NCBI RefSeq assembly: GCF_023101685.1
Contig: NZ_CP082164.1
Location: 3,472,001 to 3,536,000 of the forward strand
Direction of reading: 5' to 3'
From: Bradyrhizobium sp. 186
GTDB lineage: Bacteria > Pseudomonadota > Alphaproteobacteria > Rhizobiales > Xanthobacteraceae
DNA length: 64,000 bases
In this document: in pieces, positions 52,746 through 61,851 of the stretch
How positions within the stretch are numbered: the first letter of the stretch is position 1
Layout of the letters: each line of letters opens with the position of its first letter
Position numbers and translations under genes: made by a program
Notes under the pieces: generated by a model
What the model was told of the DNA's origin: nothing
The model's database searches: none
Seen by the model: only the letters and a program-made list of their open reading frames with translations

Positions 52746-53785
52746 TGCGCATCCTGGTCGCGACCGACGCCTGGCACCCGCAAGTCAACGGTGTGGTTCG
52801 GACGCTGACCAAGCTCGCTGACGCCGCCGAGGCGCTTGGCGTCGCGTTCACGTTCCTGACGCCGCAATCGTTCCGCACCTTCGCGATGCCGAGCTATCGC
52901 GACGTGCGTCTTGCGATGCCGCGGCCGGCGAAGATCGCGAAGCTGATCGAAGAGGCCCGTCCCGACAGCATCCATATCGCCACCGAAGGGCCGATCGGCT
53001 TAATGGTCCGCCGCTATTGTCGCCAGCGCAAGCTGCCGTTCACGACCAGCTTCCACACCCGCTTTCCCGAATATGTCCGTGCCAGGATGCCGGTTCCGGA
53101 ATCCCTGATCTGGCGGGCGCTGCGCCGTTTCCACAGCAGCAGCCGGGCCGTGATGGCCGCAACGCCGGCGCTCGCCTGTGAACTCGGCGAGCGCGGCTTT
53201 ACCAATGTCGTGTTGTGGCCGCGCGGCGTCGATACCAGCCTGTTCCACCCCCGCGCCATCGATCTCTGCCTGCCGGTGCCGGTGTTCCCGGTCGGCCGGG
53301 TCGCGGTGGAGAAGAATCTGGAGGCCTTCCTCGACCTCGATCTGCCCGGCACCAAGGTGATCGTCGGCGATGGGCCGGCGCGTGTCGCGCTCGAAGAGGC
53401 TTATCCGGATGCGATCTTCCTCGGCGAAAAGCACGGCGAGGAACTGGCGGACATCTACGCGGCGGCCGATGTCTTCGTGTTTCCGAGCAGGACCGACACG
53501 TTCGGCCTGGTCCTGCTGGAAGCGCTGGCGAGCGGCCTGCCGGTCGCGGCCTTCCCGGTGAAGGGGCCCCGCGACGTGATCGGCGATGCGCCGGTCGGCG
53601 CGCTGGATCACGATCTGCGCAGCGCTTGCTTCGCCGCACTCGACGTTTCAAGGCAGGCCTGTGTCGAATTCGCCGCCGATTATACCTGGGAGGCCTCGGC
53701 CCGGGCCTTCGTCGACAGCATTTTGGCGGTCGGCGCGGTGCTGCCCGGCCGGAACGGGGCGGATCTGGCGCGCTTCGTCGCCTGA
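52745..53785 (+). CDS. GT4-family glycosyltransferase (glycolipid type)
   Basis: 346 residues. MRILVATDAWHPQVNGVVRTL opens a GT-B fold like that of SqdX/MgtA-type enzymes that place a sugar on a lipid such as diacylglycerol. TTSFHTRFPEYVRAR lies near residue 98, WPRGVDTSLFHP near residue 158, and FPSRTDTFGLVLLEALASGLPV contains the donor-binding site. It is translationally coupled to the LpxH-like phosphatase, suggesting successive steps on one lipid precursor. Confidence 0.83.
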   Translation: MRILVATDAWHPQVNGVVRTLTKLADAAEALGVAFTFLTPQSFRTFAMPSYRDVRLAMPRPAKIAKLIEEARPDSIHIATEGPIGLMVRRYCRQRKLPFTTSFHTRFPEYVRARMPVPESLIWRALRRFHSSSRAVMAATPALACELGERGFTNVVLWPRGVDTSLFHPRAIDLCLPVPVFPVGRVAVEKNLEAFLDLDLPGTKVIVGDGPARVALEEAYPDAIFLGEKHGEELADIYAAADVFVFPSRTDTFGLVLLEALASGLPVAAFPVKGPRDVIGDAPVGALDHDLRSACFAALDVSRQACVEFAADYTWEASARAFVDSILAVGAVLPGRNGADLARFVA

Positions 53786-53848
53786 CGGGACAAAATCCTC
53801 TCGCTGAGGTGTCTTGCCCGCGCCTCATCAGCCGCGATAACATCGGCT

Positions 53849-54832
53849 ATGACCGAACAGCCCCTTCCGATCGGCCCCGCCGATATCGACGCCGCAGCGC
53901 GCGTGATCGCGCCCTTCGCCATCCGCACCCCCCTGTTGTCCTTTCCCGTGCTCAATGAGCGCGTCGGCGCAAAGGTCTTCCTGAAGCCGGAGATGCTCCA
54001 GCGCACCGGCTCCTTCAAGTTCCGCGGAGCCTTCAACAAGGTGGCCTCGATCCCGCAGGACAAGCGCGCAGGCGGTGTCGTCGCGTTCTCCTCCGGCAAC
54101 CACGCCCAGGGCGTGGCAGCGGCGGCGAAGATTCTCGACATGCAGGCGACCATCGTGATGCCTGCGGATGCGCCGCTCTCCAAGCGTGAGCGCACCAAAT
54201 CCTACGGCGCCGAGGTCGTGCTGTATGACCGTGACCGCGACGACCGCGAGGCGATCTCGCGCGGCATCGCCGAGAAGCGCGGCGCGACGCTGGTCAGACC
54301 TTATGACGATCCGTTTGTGATCGCCGGCCAGGGCACCGCCGGCCGTGAGATCGCCGAGGACATGGCGAGCCTCGGCATTGCGCCTGACATCGTGGTGGCA
54401 CCAGCCTCCGGCGGCGGCCTGATCGCGGGCGTCGCGACCGCGGTGAAGGCGCGTTATCCGCTGGCCCAGATCGTGGTGGCCGAACCGGAGGCGTTCGACG
54501 ACCACAGCCTTTCGCTGACGGCAGGCCATCGCGAGCCGCATGCGCCCGCGGGCCGCACCATCTGCGACGCGCTGATGGCGCTGATCCCCGGCGAGATGAC
54601 GTTTGCGATCAACAGCAAGCTCTTGGCGCGCGGCGTGACCGCATCGGACAAGGAAGTCGGCGCCGCCGTCGCCTTTGCCTATCGCGAGCTGAAGCTCGTG
54701 GTCGAGCCCGGCGGCGCCGTCGGACTCGCCGCGCTGCTTGCGGGGCGTCTCGACGTCGCCGGCAAGAACGTGGTCATCGTGCTCTCCGGCGGCAATGTCG
54801 ACGCCGATTTGTTCGCCGAGCTTGTTGCGTGA
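53849..54832 (+). CDS. Threonine/serine dehydratase (serine racemase-like)
   Basis: 327 residues, fold type II PLP enzyme without an ACT domain. The Schiff-base Lys is in GSFKFRGA near residue 54, SSGNHAQGVA follows, the phosphate-binding loop is ASGGGLIAGVAT, and LSGGNVDADL holds the C-terminal Ser site. It deaminates L-threonine or serine to keto acids, or racemises serine; these cannot be separated by sequence alone. Lacking the regulatory domain, it is the catabolic-type enzyme. It ends at a bidirectional terminator. Confidence 0.9.
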   Translation: MTEQPLPIGPADIDAAARVIAPFAIRTPLLSFPVLNERVGAKVFLKPEMLQRTGSFKFRGAFNKVASIPQDKRAGGVVAFSSGNHAQGVAAAAKILDMQATIVMPADAPLSKRERTKSYGAEVVLYDRDRDDREAISRGIAEKRGATLVRPYDDPFVIAGQGTAGREIAEDMASLGIAPDIVVAPASGGGLIAGVATAVKARYPLAQIVVAEPEAFDDHSLSLTAGHREPHAPAGRTICDALMALIPGEMTFAINSKLLARGVTASDKEVGAAVAFAYRELKLVVEPGGAVGLAALLAGRLDVAGKNVVIVLSGGNVDADLFAELVA

Positions 54833-54847
54833 TTTTCTGAGATGAAG

Positions 54848-54878
54848 AAGGGGCAGAGCGTCGCCGCTCTGCCCCTTT
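54848..54878. terminator. Bidirectional terminator
   Basis: AAGGGGCAGAGCG pairs perfectly with CGCTCTGCCCCTT across 4 bases and is flanked by A- and T-rich ends, between convergent dehydratase and caspase-like genes. Confidence 0.92.
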
Positions 54879-54900
54879 ATCGTGTGCGCTCAGGGCGCGA

Positions 54901-56697
54901 TCAGTGCATGAAGCCGCCACGGCGATTGTTGCCGCTGTTCATGCTCGGCGCCTGATTCATCGACTGCCGGAAGTTGTTGCCGCCGCCGTTATCGATCCGG
55001 TTGGTCGTGTTGAACTGCGGACGGTTGTTCTGCTGGCTGTTTTGGACCTGCACCTTGTTCACCAGGTCGTTGTTGAGCTTGACGCCGTTGTTGATGCGGA
55101 TCGGATTGCTCTGCGTCTGAACGTTGATCGGCTTCACGTCGATGTTCGAGCCAACCTTACCGATATTCACCGGCATGCTCACGATCTTGCCCGGGTTTCC
55201 GTTGGCATTGCCGGCATTGGGCGTGGTGTTGGTCGCCGGCAGCGTCACGATCTTGCCGATGCCGCCATTGTTCGTCGTGGTGTTGGTCGGCGCGGGCAGG
55301 GTCAAGATCTTGCCCGGGGTCTGCGACGGCGTGCCGTTCTGCTGGTTGCCCGCCGGCAGGTTGACGATCTGGCCGCCATTGCCGAGCTTGCCGATGACGT
55401 TGTTGTCGATCGGCTTCTGCACGACCGGCAGGTTGCCGTTCATCGTGCCGCCATTGCCCTGCTGCGTCAGCGGCATGTACTTGGGCTGGCCGAGATTGCC
55501 GATCTTGAAGGTCGGGTCGATATTCTGCGGGGCCAAAAACTTGGTCGCCTGCATCAGCGGGATCAGCTTCGGCTGCGTCTGAAGCTTCAGCGCGACTTGC
55601 GCATAGGGGCTGTTGCCGTAGCTGTCATAGAAGCTCTTGTAGCCGAGCGGCGAGTTTGCAAGCACCGCCTTGTGCCAAGCCTGGGAGAGCAGGAGGTTGG
55701 ACAGCAGCCAGCGGATGTGATCGCACAGCGGGTCGTGCGGATACATCTGGATGAACTCCTGATAGTATTCGGGGCGACCTTCGGACAGCACATAGTCATA
55801 GGCCTGACGCGTGGAGCGGCTCGGCAAATTGGAGGCCATCTGCACCACCGGCGCGTTCACCGGCGCACGGTTGGCGGCGACAGCCGTGTCGCCGAAGAAA
55901 GTGAAGTCCGAGGTCAGCGACGAGCTCTCCCACGGGATCTGCGCGCCGCTGGTGGTCTGGTTGACCTCGAGACGCACGCGCTTGAACAGCTGCTCGATCG
56001 GCACATTGGGCTCGCGCGCGACGTTGAGGAAGGCCTGCGTATAGGGGCTATGGCCGCCGGTGCCGTCCTGCGCTTCCGCGCCCGGCGCTGTCGAATAGCC
56101 CACGATCGAGCCGTTCGGCGCATCGACAATGGCGAGGCCGCGGCCGGCGTCGTTGACGGTCGGGAACGGGTTGTTGCGGCAGGCATCGAGGATGACGATG
56201 CGCATGCGGCTCGGGATCGTCTCCAGCGTCGACATCACGTCGACGAGGCGAACCGAGTTGTTGATGAGCTCGGTCGGGCTGGAAACCTTCGCATCGACGG
56301 GAACGAGATAGTTCTCGCCGGCGAGCTGCACGCCGTGACCGGCGTAGTAGACCATCGCCACCGTGTTCGGACCACGCGCGGAAACCTTGGCCGAGAAGTC
56401 CTGCACCACGCGGAGCATGTCGTTCTGGGTCAGGTCGGTCGCGGCGACCACCTCGAAGCCGGCCGAGTTCAAAAAATGCGCCATCGACTGCGCGTCGTTA
56501 TCGGGGTTGGCGAGCTGCGGCGCGTTCTGGTAGTTCGAATTGCCGATCACCAGCGCAACCCGCTGCTCCGGACCTTGCAGTGCGGTCGGGGCGGCCGGTT
56601 CGACCGGGGCAACTTGCGCGGAAACAGGGCCGCAGGCGAAGCCGACCAGGCTCCCCAGCAGGCCCGCATACATCAGGAAAGGCTTTAGGCGGAACAT
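54901..56697 (-). CDS. Exported caspase-family (C14) protein with Asn-rich repeat tail
   Basis: 598 residues. A signal peptide (residues ~1-28) leads to the caspase-like domain: ALVIGNSNYQN at its start, catalytic His in VYYAGHGVQ near residue 118 and catalytic Cys in ILDACRNNPF near residue 168. A helical middle follows. Residues ~390-598 are rich in Asn, Gln and Gly and contain spaced copies of a GKI(V/L)xLP unit (GKILTLPAPTN, GKIVTLPATNT, GKIVSMPVN, GQIVNLPAG), ending in GNNRRGGFMH. AAGGAG precedes the ATG at 56697. Bacterial caspase-like proteins cleave after basic residues; the target here is unknown and export suggests a periplasmic or surface role. Confidence 0.9.
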   Translation of the reverse strand: MFRLKPFLMYAGLLGSLVGFACGPVSAQVAPVEPAAPTALQGPEQRVALVIGNSNYQNAPQLANPDNDAQSMAHFLNSAGFEVVAATDLTQNDMLRVVQDFSAKVSARGPNTVAMVYYAGHGVQLAGENYLVPVDAKVSSPTELINNSVRLVDVMSTLETIPSRMRIVILDACRNNPFPTVNDAGRGLAIVDAPNGSIVGYSTAPGAEAQDGTGGHSPYTQAFLNVAREPNVPIEQLFKRVRLEVNQTTSGAQIPWESSSLTSDFTFFGDTAVAANRAPVNAPVVQMASNLPSRSTRQAYDYVLSEGRPEYYQEFIQMYPHDPLCDHIRWLLSNLLLSQAWHKAVLANSPLGYKSFYDSYGNSPYAQVALKLQTQPKLIPLMQATKFLAPQNIDPTFKIGNLGQPKYMPLTQQGNGGTMNGNLPVVQKPIDNNVIGKLGNGGQIVNLPAGNQQNGTPSQTPGKILTLPAPTNTTTNNGGIGKIVTLPATNTTPNAGNANGNPGKIVSMPVNIGKVGSNIDVKPINVQTQSNPIRINNGVKLNNDLVNKVQVQNSQQNNRPQFNTTNRIDNGGGNNFRQSMNQAPSMNSGNNRRGGFMH

Positions 56698-56898
56698 GGC
56701 GTGCTCCTTTGGCACTCATCTCGATACGAGATTGGTTGCGAGGAAGCTTGGCCGCGTTCGAGCCCTGGGTCCGTGATCGCGATCACCATGGTATGCTGCG
56801 TGATCTGAATCACGCTGGAACCAGCTATGGTTAAGCGCTCGCTTGCCGACTGCGCCGGTTTCGCCGGCGAAAGACACGTTTGGGGGATAGCTCGTCAC

Positions 56899-57342
56899 AT
56901 GCTGAAATCGATCGATCCGATCCTCACGCCCGATCTGCTCTGGCTGCTGGCCTCCATGGGTCATGGCGATGACCTCGTGGTCGTCGACGCCAATCACCCG
57001 GCAACGCACATCGCCCGAACGACGTCGTCGCAACGCCTGATCCAGTTGCCGGGCATGAGCATGGAGACCGCCGTCCGCGCCATCATGACGCTCTATCCGC
57101 TCGACGATTTCGATCCGGATCCGGTGCGCGTGATGATGCCCGTCGACGATCCCGACCGCGTCCCCGACGTGCAGCGCGCCGTGATGGCAGAGATCGAACG
57201 CTCCGTGGGCCGCCCGGTCGGCCGCGGCAAGCTTTCGAGACCGGATTTTTATCGCGCGGCCGCTGCGAGTTTTGGTGTCGTGCAGGTGGGGGACAGTCGC
57301 GGGTATGGATGCTTCCTGATCCGCAAGGGCGTGATCAGCTAG
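56899..57342 (+). CDS. RbsD/FucU-family sugar mutarotase
   Basis: 147 residues. LKSIDPILTPDLLWLLASMGHGDDLVVVDANHP is the family opening, with the catalytic His in MGHGD. PGMSMETAVRAIMTLYPLDDF and GYGCFLIRKGVI close the fold. FucU equilibrates alpha and beta anomers of L-fucose, RbsD those of ribose; the length fits FucU. The ATG at 56899 is used; an earlier start at 56827 lacks conserved sequence. Stands alone. Confidence 0.88.
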   Translation: MLKSIDPILTPDLLWLLASMGHGDDLVVVDANHPATHIARTTSSQRLIQLPGMSMETAVRAIMTLYPLDDFDPDPVRVMMPVDDPDRVPDVQRAVMAEIERSVGRPVGRGKLSRPDFYRAAAASFGVVQVGDSRGYGCFLIRKGVIS

Positions 57343-57439
57343 GGCAAGTTCCGGACGATTCGATTGGTCCGTGATCCCGCAATCGCTTTGCACTCGAATT
57401 TGAATGGCCTTCTCCTACTCGACTGTCTATCGTCAACTC

Positions 57440-57799
57440 ATGTCCCGCCTTGTGTGTCTATCTGTTGCTATCATTCTGTCGCTGCTGTCGGTCGCAGCAT
57501 CAGCTGCGCCAATCACGAAACGGCCGGCAGCGGCCTGGCATGGCTACGGCTTCCTGCCGGGCTATCGCCAGCCGCTCAGCAACAGCATTCCGCTCTATAA
57601 GCAGAAGGACGCGATGCGGCGCCTTTCGCGCAACGACCGCCGCCACTGGTACATTGACCCGGTCCCCCAATATTACGGCTGGGATGGCGAGTGGCGCTAT
57701 TTCGGCCGTCCCGGCTTTGGCGGTGGCCGCTACAATGGCGGCAGCTTCGGTCCGTGCTGGACACGGACCCCGATCGGCGCGGTCTGGAATTGCGGGTGA
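57440..57799 (+). CDS. Small secreted hypothetical protein
   Basis: 119 residues with a signal peptide (residues ~1-22, cleavage near ASAAP). The mature part is Tyr/Trp/Arg-rich with YYGWDGEWRYFGRPGFGGGRYNGG and two Cys near the end (GPCWTRTPIG, WNCG) that could form a disulfide. I do not recognise a function, although small exported proteins of this make-up are common in Bradyrhizobium. The ATG at 57440 (MSRLVCLSV) is preferred over one at 57404. Confidence 0.72.
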   Translation: MSRLVCLSVAIILSLLSVAASAAPITKRPAAAWHGYGFLPGYRQPLSNSIPLYKQKDAMRRLSRNDRRHWYIDPVPQYYGWDGEWRYFGRPGFGGGRYNGGSFGPCWTRTPIGAVWNCG

Positions 57800-57910
57800 T
57801 CGGCTGATCTTCATATATCGGTCAAAACGAGCTTAGGATCCTTCGACGCGCTATAGGCGTCGCAGCATGCCCGGGACACGAGAGTGAGCGGAGCTGTTGC
57901 CCCACACTCC

Positions 57911-57988
57911 GTCATTGCGAGCGCAGCGAAGCAATCCAGACCGCCGCCGCGGAAAGATTCTGGATCGCTTCGCTGCGCTCGCAATGAC
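57911..57988. repeat. Long inverted repeat (30-base arms), dispersed family
   Basis: Arms 57911-57940 and 57959-57988 (starting GTCATTGCGAGCGCAGCGAA) pair with a single mismatch around an 18-base centre. Such elements are multi-copy in Bradyrhizobium chromosomes. It lies in the 386-base gap after the small secreted protein. Confidence 0.88.
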
Positions 57989-58016
57989 GAGATCAGCAGC
58001 GCGCTTCCATCTATCG

Positions 58017-58164
58017 CCGTCACCCTGAGGTACGCGCCCTGCGGCGCAAGCGCGCGGCAGGGCAAGCCTCGAAGGGCGGCGGCCCGGCAGCATCTCGGCC
58101 GTTCATCCTTCGAGGCTCGGCTTGCAATGCGTTCGCATCGCAAGCCTCGCGCCTCAGGATGACG
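58017..58164. repeat. Second dispersed palindromic repeat
   Basis: Begins CGTCACCCTGAGGTACGCG and ends GCGCCTCAGGATGACGG, with internal facing halves (AAGCCTCGAAGG and CCTTCGAGGCT). It is a different repeat family from its left neighbour, 28 bases away. Confidence 0.82.
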
Positions 58165-58185
58165 GAACTGGGAGTTGCGCTCGCC

Positions 58186-59481
58186 TTACGAGAAGAACGC
58201 GATCTTTTCCGCTTGGGTCATGCGGCGGAGCGGTGCCAGGGGATCGTTGGCGGGGGCGCGGGGCTTTTGCAGGATGCCGCTGGCGAGGATGGTCGCGCCG
58301 AGCGAGGCCTCGGAAAGGGGTGACGGCATCGGCAGCGTTGCGGTCGGTGCCATCTCCGGCGCCGGATGCTCCATCACCTCGGCGGCGGCCGCTGCGATGG
58401 CATCGGTGAGGCGCGCGAGCGATTCCATCGCGATCGGCGTCTCGGCTGCCTGCGGCTCTTCCGCGATCGGCTCCGGCGCGATCGGCTCCGGGATCTCGAC
58501 GGCGATCGGCGCTGCGACCTCCGCGACAATCGGCTCCGGAATTGCGGCAGCCATCTCGACGGGCTCGACGATCTCGTCGAAGTCCGGATCGGGCGCGGCC
58601 ATCTCCATTGCGATCTGCTCGAGCACCGCTTCGTCCTCGGCCTCCGCAGCCGCATCGAACGGAAGCTCTTCGGCCGTCTCCGCAAAGGCGGTAGGCTCGG
58701 CGAAGCTTGCTTCAATCGCAATGCCGCCCTCTTCAACCGCCGCATGGCTTTCGGCGACGATCTCCGGCTCGACGGCGACGTCCATCGCTGTAGCAACGGA
58801 CATCGCTTCAACGACCCCGGCGGCTTCAACGGTGGTTTCAGGCTCAGGAGCCGCGGCGATGTCTTGCGGAGCCTCCGCCACCCACGGCGCTTCCTGCACC
58901 GGCGCCGGGGAGGGACGCGCCGCCGCCTGCGGCGCTGCGTCGCCGTCCGCGTCGGTCTGCTCGACCCGGTCCTTCAACAGATCGAATGCGGCCTTGAGGT
59001 CGGCGCGGGGGTCGATGGTCGAAACCTGCGCGCAGGCCGCCTCGATGGCTGAGAGCTGCGAATCAATCAGGTCGCAGATTCGCCCGTCGGCGCCGATCTC
59101 GCGCCAGCGCCAGGAGATCTCCTTGATGATGCGGATGCCGCGCTGGATCGGCGCGAGGCCCTGCTCGATCGCCGCTTGGTCGAAGGCTGAGATCGCGATG
59201 GTCTCGGCCTCCCGGATGGCGCGGCGGATCTCGACCAGCGCCTCGGGCAGGCGGTCCTCGACGACCGGTTGTCGCTGTGCCGCAAGGGTTTCCTCGATTT
59301 TCGCGACCGCATCGAGCACCATGCGGGTATCCGCATTGCGGTTACGCTTGGCATATTCGCCGAGGAACCAGCGGCCGCGCGCGGTCTCCAGGAAGGCTTC
59401 GCGGATCGCGTCGTAATCCTGCTCGTTCGGCTCGGCCGCACGGGCAGACATAGGCGAGAGGGCGAATGCTTCAGAGGCCAT
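58186..59481 (-). CDS. Hypothetical protein with helical head and acidic Pro/Glu/Ala repeat tail
   Basis: 431 residues. The N-terminal ~200 are helical, with YDAIREAFLETARGRWFLGEY and NADTRMVLDAVAKIEETL, a head I recall as conserved in alphaproteobacteria. Residues ~200-400 are low-complexity, very acidic and Pro-rich (EPIAPEPIAEEP, VEIPEPI), and the protein ends LRRMTQAEKIAFFS. No signal or membrane helix, so probably a cytosolic scaffold or regulator; function unknown. The ATG at 59481 starts MASEAFAL. Confidence 0.78.
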   Translation of the reverse strand: MASEAFALSPMSARAAEPNEQDYDAIREAFLETARGRWFLGEYAKRNRNADTRMVLDAVAKIEETLAAQRQPVVEDRLPEALVEIRRAIREAETIAISAFDQAAIEQGLAPIQRGIRIIKEISWRWREIGADGRICDLIDSQLSAIEAACAQVSTIDPRADLKAAFDLLKDRVEQTDADGDAAPQAAARPSPAPVQEAPWVAEAPQDIAAAPEPETTVEAAGVVEAMSVATAMDVAVEPEIVAESHAAVEEGGIAIEASFAEPTAFAETAEELPFDAAAEAEDEAVLEQIAMEMAAPDPDFDEIVEPVEMAAAIPEPIVAEVAAPIAVEIPEPIAPEPIAEEPQAAETPIAMESLARLTDAIAAAAAEVMEHPAPEMAPTATLPMPSPLSEASLGATILASGILQKPRAPANDPLAPLRRMTQAEKIAFFS

Positions 59482-59556
59482 GTCAATCTCGTCGCGCAAA
59501 TCACGGCGCGTTAAGCTAACGATCATCACGATATCGACCGAATCGCAATTGGTTTG

Positions 59557-60753
59557 ATGGCAGGCGAATCACAAATCCCCATCGCAGCGTCCGAAAAGCA
59601 GCGATTCGCCGTGCGGCTGGCGCTGTTCTATTCGGCGGTGTTCGCGGTCTCGGGCACGCATCTGCCGTTCTTTCCGGTCTGGCTGAAGGCGATCGGCATC
59701 GACGCCGCATGGATCGGCGTCATCAACGCGCTGCCGGCGATCACGCGCTTCACCACGCTGCCTTATGCAACCGCATTTGCCGAAAAGAGGCATGCCATTC
59801 GCGCCGGCATGATGGTTTCGGTGCTCGCGACGGCGGTGGGCTTTGCAGCGGTCGGCTTGCAGCAGCAGCCGCTGGCGCTGTTCCTGATCTATGTGCTGAC
59901 CTGCATGATGTGGACGCCGACGATCCCGCTGACCGACGCCTATGCGCTGCGCGGCGTCGCCCGTTACGGCCTCGACTACGGGCCGGTGCGGCTGTGGGGC
60001 TCGGCGGCCTTCGCCGCCGGCTCGCTCGCCTGCGGCTATCTCGTCGACCGCATCGCTGCGCGCGAGCTGATCTGGATCATCGTCGCATGGGCTGTCGTTG
60101 CGGGGCTCGCCGGCCTGTTGCTCCAGCCGCTGGACGATGTGCGGCGAAGGACCGTGGAGACGTATGCCAGCAAGGCGCTGCTGCGCGATGGCGGGTTCTG
60201 GGCCATCATCGTCTCGGCGGCGCTGATCCAGGGCAGTCACGTCGCCTATTACACGTTCTCGGCCATCAACTGGCAGGCCCACGGCCTCGGTGGGCTGACG
60301 ATCGCGGGCCTCTGGACGCTGGGCGTGATCGCCGAAATCCTCGTCTTCGCGCTGTCGCCGCGTTTTTCACTGCATCCGTCCTCGCTCATGGCGATCGGTG
60401 GCGCGAGTGCCGTCGTGCGCTGGATCATTACCGCCAACGAGCCGCCGCTCGCGCTGCTCGCGATCGCGCAACTTGGCCACGGCCTGAGCTTCGGGATGAC
60501 CGTCCTCGGCACCATGAATCTCCTGGTGCAGCGCGTGCCGTCGCATCAGATCGCGCGGGGGCAGGGCTACTATGCCGCGTGCATCGGGCTGTTGGGCGCA
60601 ACGACCTCGATCGCCTCGGGCGCGATCTACGCCCGCATCGGCGATAGCCTGTATTACGTCATGGCCGCGATGGCGGGTGCCGGCGCGCTTTTGATCTGGT
60701 CGGCGCGGCACCGGCTCAAGGCTCATCCCCAGAGCGAGGAGTCCGGCGGATAG
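59557..60753 (+). CDS. MFS transporter (HcaT/LacY-like group)
   Basis: 398 residues with twelve predicted membrane helices. FPVWLKAIGIDAAWIGVINALPAI, DAYALRGVARYGLDYGPVRLWGSAAFA and GLSFGMTVLGTMNLLVQRVPSHQ match the 3-phenylpropionate/LacY-like group of the major facilitator superfamily. The substrate is unknown. The ATG at 59557 is preferred to a TTG just before. Its 3' end overlaps that of the convergent dipeptide epimerase by 31 bases. Confidence 0.85.
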   Translation: MAGESQIPIAASEKQRFAVRLALFYSAVFAVSGTHLPFFPVWLKAIGIDAAWIGVINALPAITRFTTLPYATAFAEKRHAIRAGMMVSVLATAVGFAAVGLQQQPLALFLIYVLTCMMWTPTIPLTDAYALRGVARYGLDYGPVRLWGSAAFAAGSLACGYLVDRIAARELIWIIVAWAVVAGLAGLLLQPLDDVRRRTVETYASKALLRDGGFWAIIVSAALIQGSHVAYYTFSAINWQAHGLGGLTIAGLWTLGVIAEILVFALSPRFSLHPSSLMAIGGASAVVRWIITANEPPLALLAIAQLGHGLSFGMTVLGTMNLLVQRVPSHQIARGQGYYAACIGLLGATTSIASGAIYARIGDSLYYVMAAMAGAGALLIWSARHRLKAHPQSEESGG

Positions 60754-61718
60754 ATCAGGCTATCGTCATACCGCAGCCCGTGCTCGCGGTCGCGCGCCAG
60801 CAGCAGGGGACCGTCGAGATCGACGAAGCGCGCCTGCGGCGTCACCAGCATCGCCGGTGCCATCGACAGCGAGGTTGCGACCATGCAGCCGATCATGATC
60901 TCGAAGCCGAGCGCCTGCGCCGCATCCGCCATGGCGAGCGCCTCGGTGAGGCCGCCAGTCTTGTCGAGCTTGATGTTCACGGCGTCATAGCGCTCGCGCA
61001 GCGGTGCGAGCGAGTTGCGATCGTGCACGCTCTCGTCGGCGCAGACCGCGAGCGGGCGCCGGATCCGTGCCAGCGCGTCGTCCTTGCCGGCCGGCAGCGG
61101 CTGCTCCACCAGGGTCACGCCGACCGCGTCGCAGGCGGCGAGATTGTGTTCCAGGTTGGCCTCGGTCCAGGCCTCGTTGGCATCAACGATCAGCTCCGAC
61201 TCGGGGGCAGCCTTGCGCACAGCCGCGATCCTGGCGTCATCGCCTTCTCCGCCGAGCTTGATCTTGAGCAGCGGCCGGTGCGCCGCCCTGGCGGTCGCCG
61301 CCGCCATGGCTTCGGGTGTGCCCAGCGAGATGGTGTAGGCCGTGGTGCGCTCGCCCGGCAGCGGGCGGTCGAGCAGGTTCCAGGCTCGCAAGCCCGCCAC
61401 CTTGGCCTCGAGGTCGATCAGGGCGCAATCCAGCGCGTTGCGGGCAGCTCCTGGCCGCATGGCGGCTTGCAGGGCCTGGCGGGTGAGGCCGCCTGCGACG
61501 GCGTCCTGCATGGCCTGGATGGCCGCAAGCGTCGCCTCGGGCGTCTCGCCATAGCGGGGATAGGGTACGCACTCGCCGCGACCGGTCAGGCCGTCCCGGC
61601 GGACCTCGGCGACGACAGTCACGGCCTCGGTCTTGGCGCCCCGGCTGATCGTGAAGCTGCCGGCGATCGGGAAGCGCTCGATTCGCGCAACCAGGGCCGG
61701 AACTTTGCTGGAAGTCAT
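60723..61718 (-). CDS. Dipeptide (L-Ala-D/L-Glu) epimerase, enolase superfamily
   Basis: 331 residues, with an N-terminal capping domain and a barrel. The catalytic K-x-K is LLKIKLGG near residue 150; metal ligands are in VDANEAW, VEQPLPAG and CADESVHD; the second catalytic Lys is in NIKLDKTGG. This ligand order is that of muconate-lactonising-type enzymes that epimerise dipeptides from peptidoglycan recycling. The specificity is inferred, not shown. It overlaps the convergent MFS gene by 31 bases. Confidence 0.86.
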   Translation of the reverse strand: MTSSKVPALVARIERFPIAGSFTISRGAKTEAVTVVAEVRRDGLTGRGECVPYPRYGETPEATLAAIQAMQDAVAGGLTRQALQAAMRPGAARNALDCALIDLEAKVAGLRAWNLLDRPLPGERTTAYTISLGTPEAMAAATARAAHRPLLKIKLGGEGDDARIAAVRKAAPESELIVDANEAWTEANLEHNLAACDAVGVTLVEQPLPAGKDDALARIRRPLAVCADESVHDRNSLAPLRERYDAVNIKLDKTGGLTEALAMADAAQALGFEIMIGCMVATSLSMAPAMLVTPQARFVDLDGPLLLARDREHGLRYDDSLIYPPDSSLWG

Positions 61719-61851
61719 TTTGAACTCTGGCGAAATCTGAACCTGCTAGTTACCTGTTGCAACTAACAATGGCCAGCTGGGGTACCTTCTCTAGGTAAGG
61801 GCGCGTGCGCAACCATCACTTTTCCTCCGACCCGGCACGGGAGCGGACATC

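Noticed and set aside
54904..56688. Long open frame opposite the caspase-like gene
   Set aside because: The sense strand has a signal peptide, ribosome site and catalytic motifs; the other strand has none.
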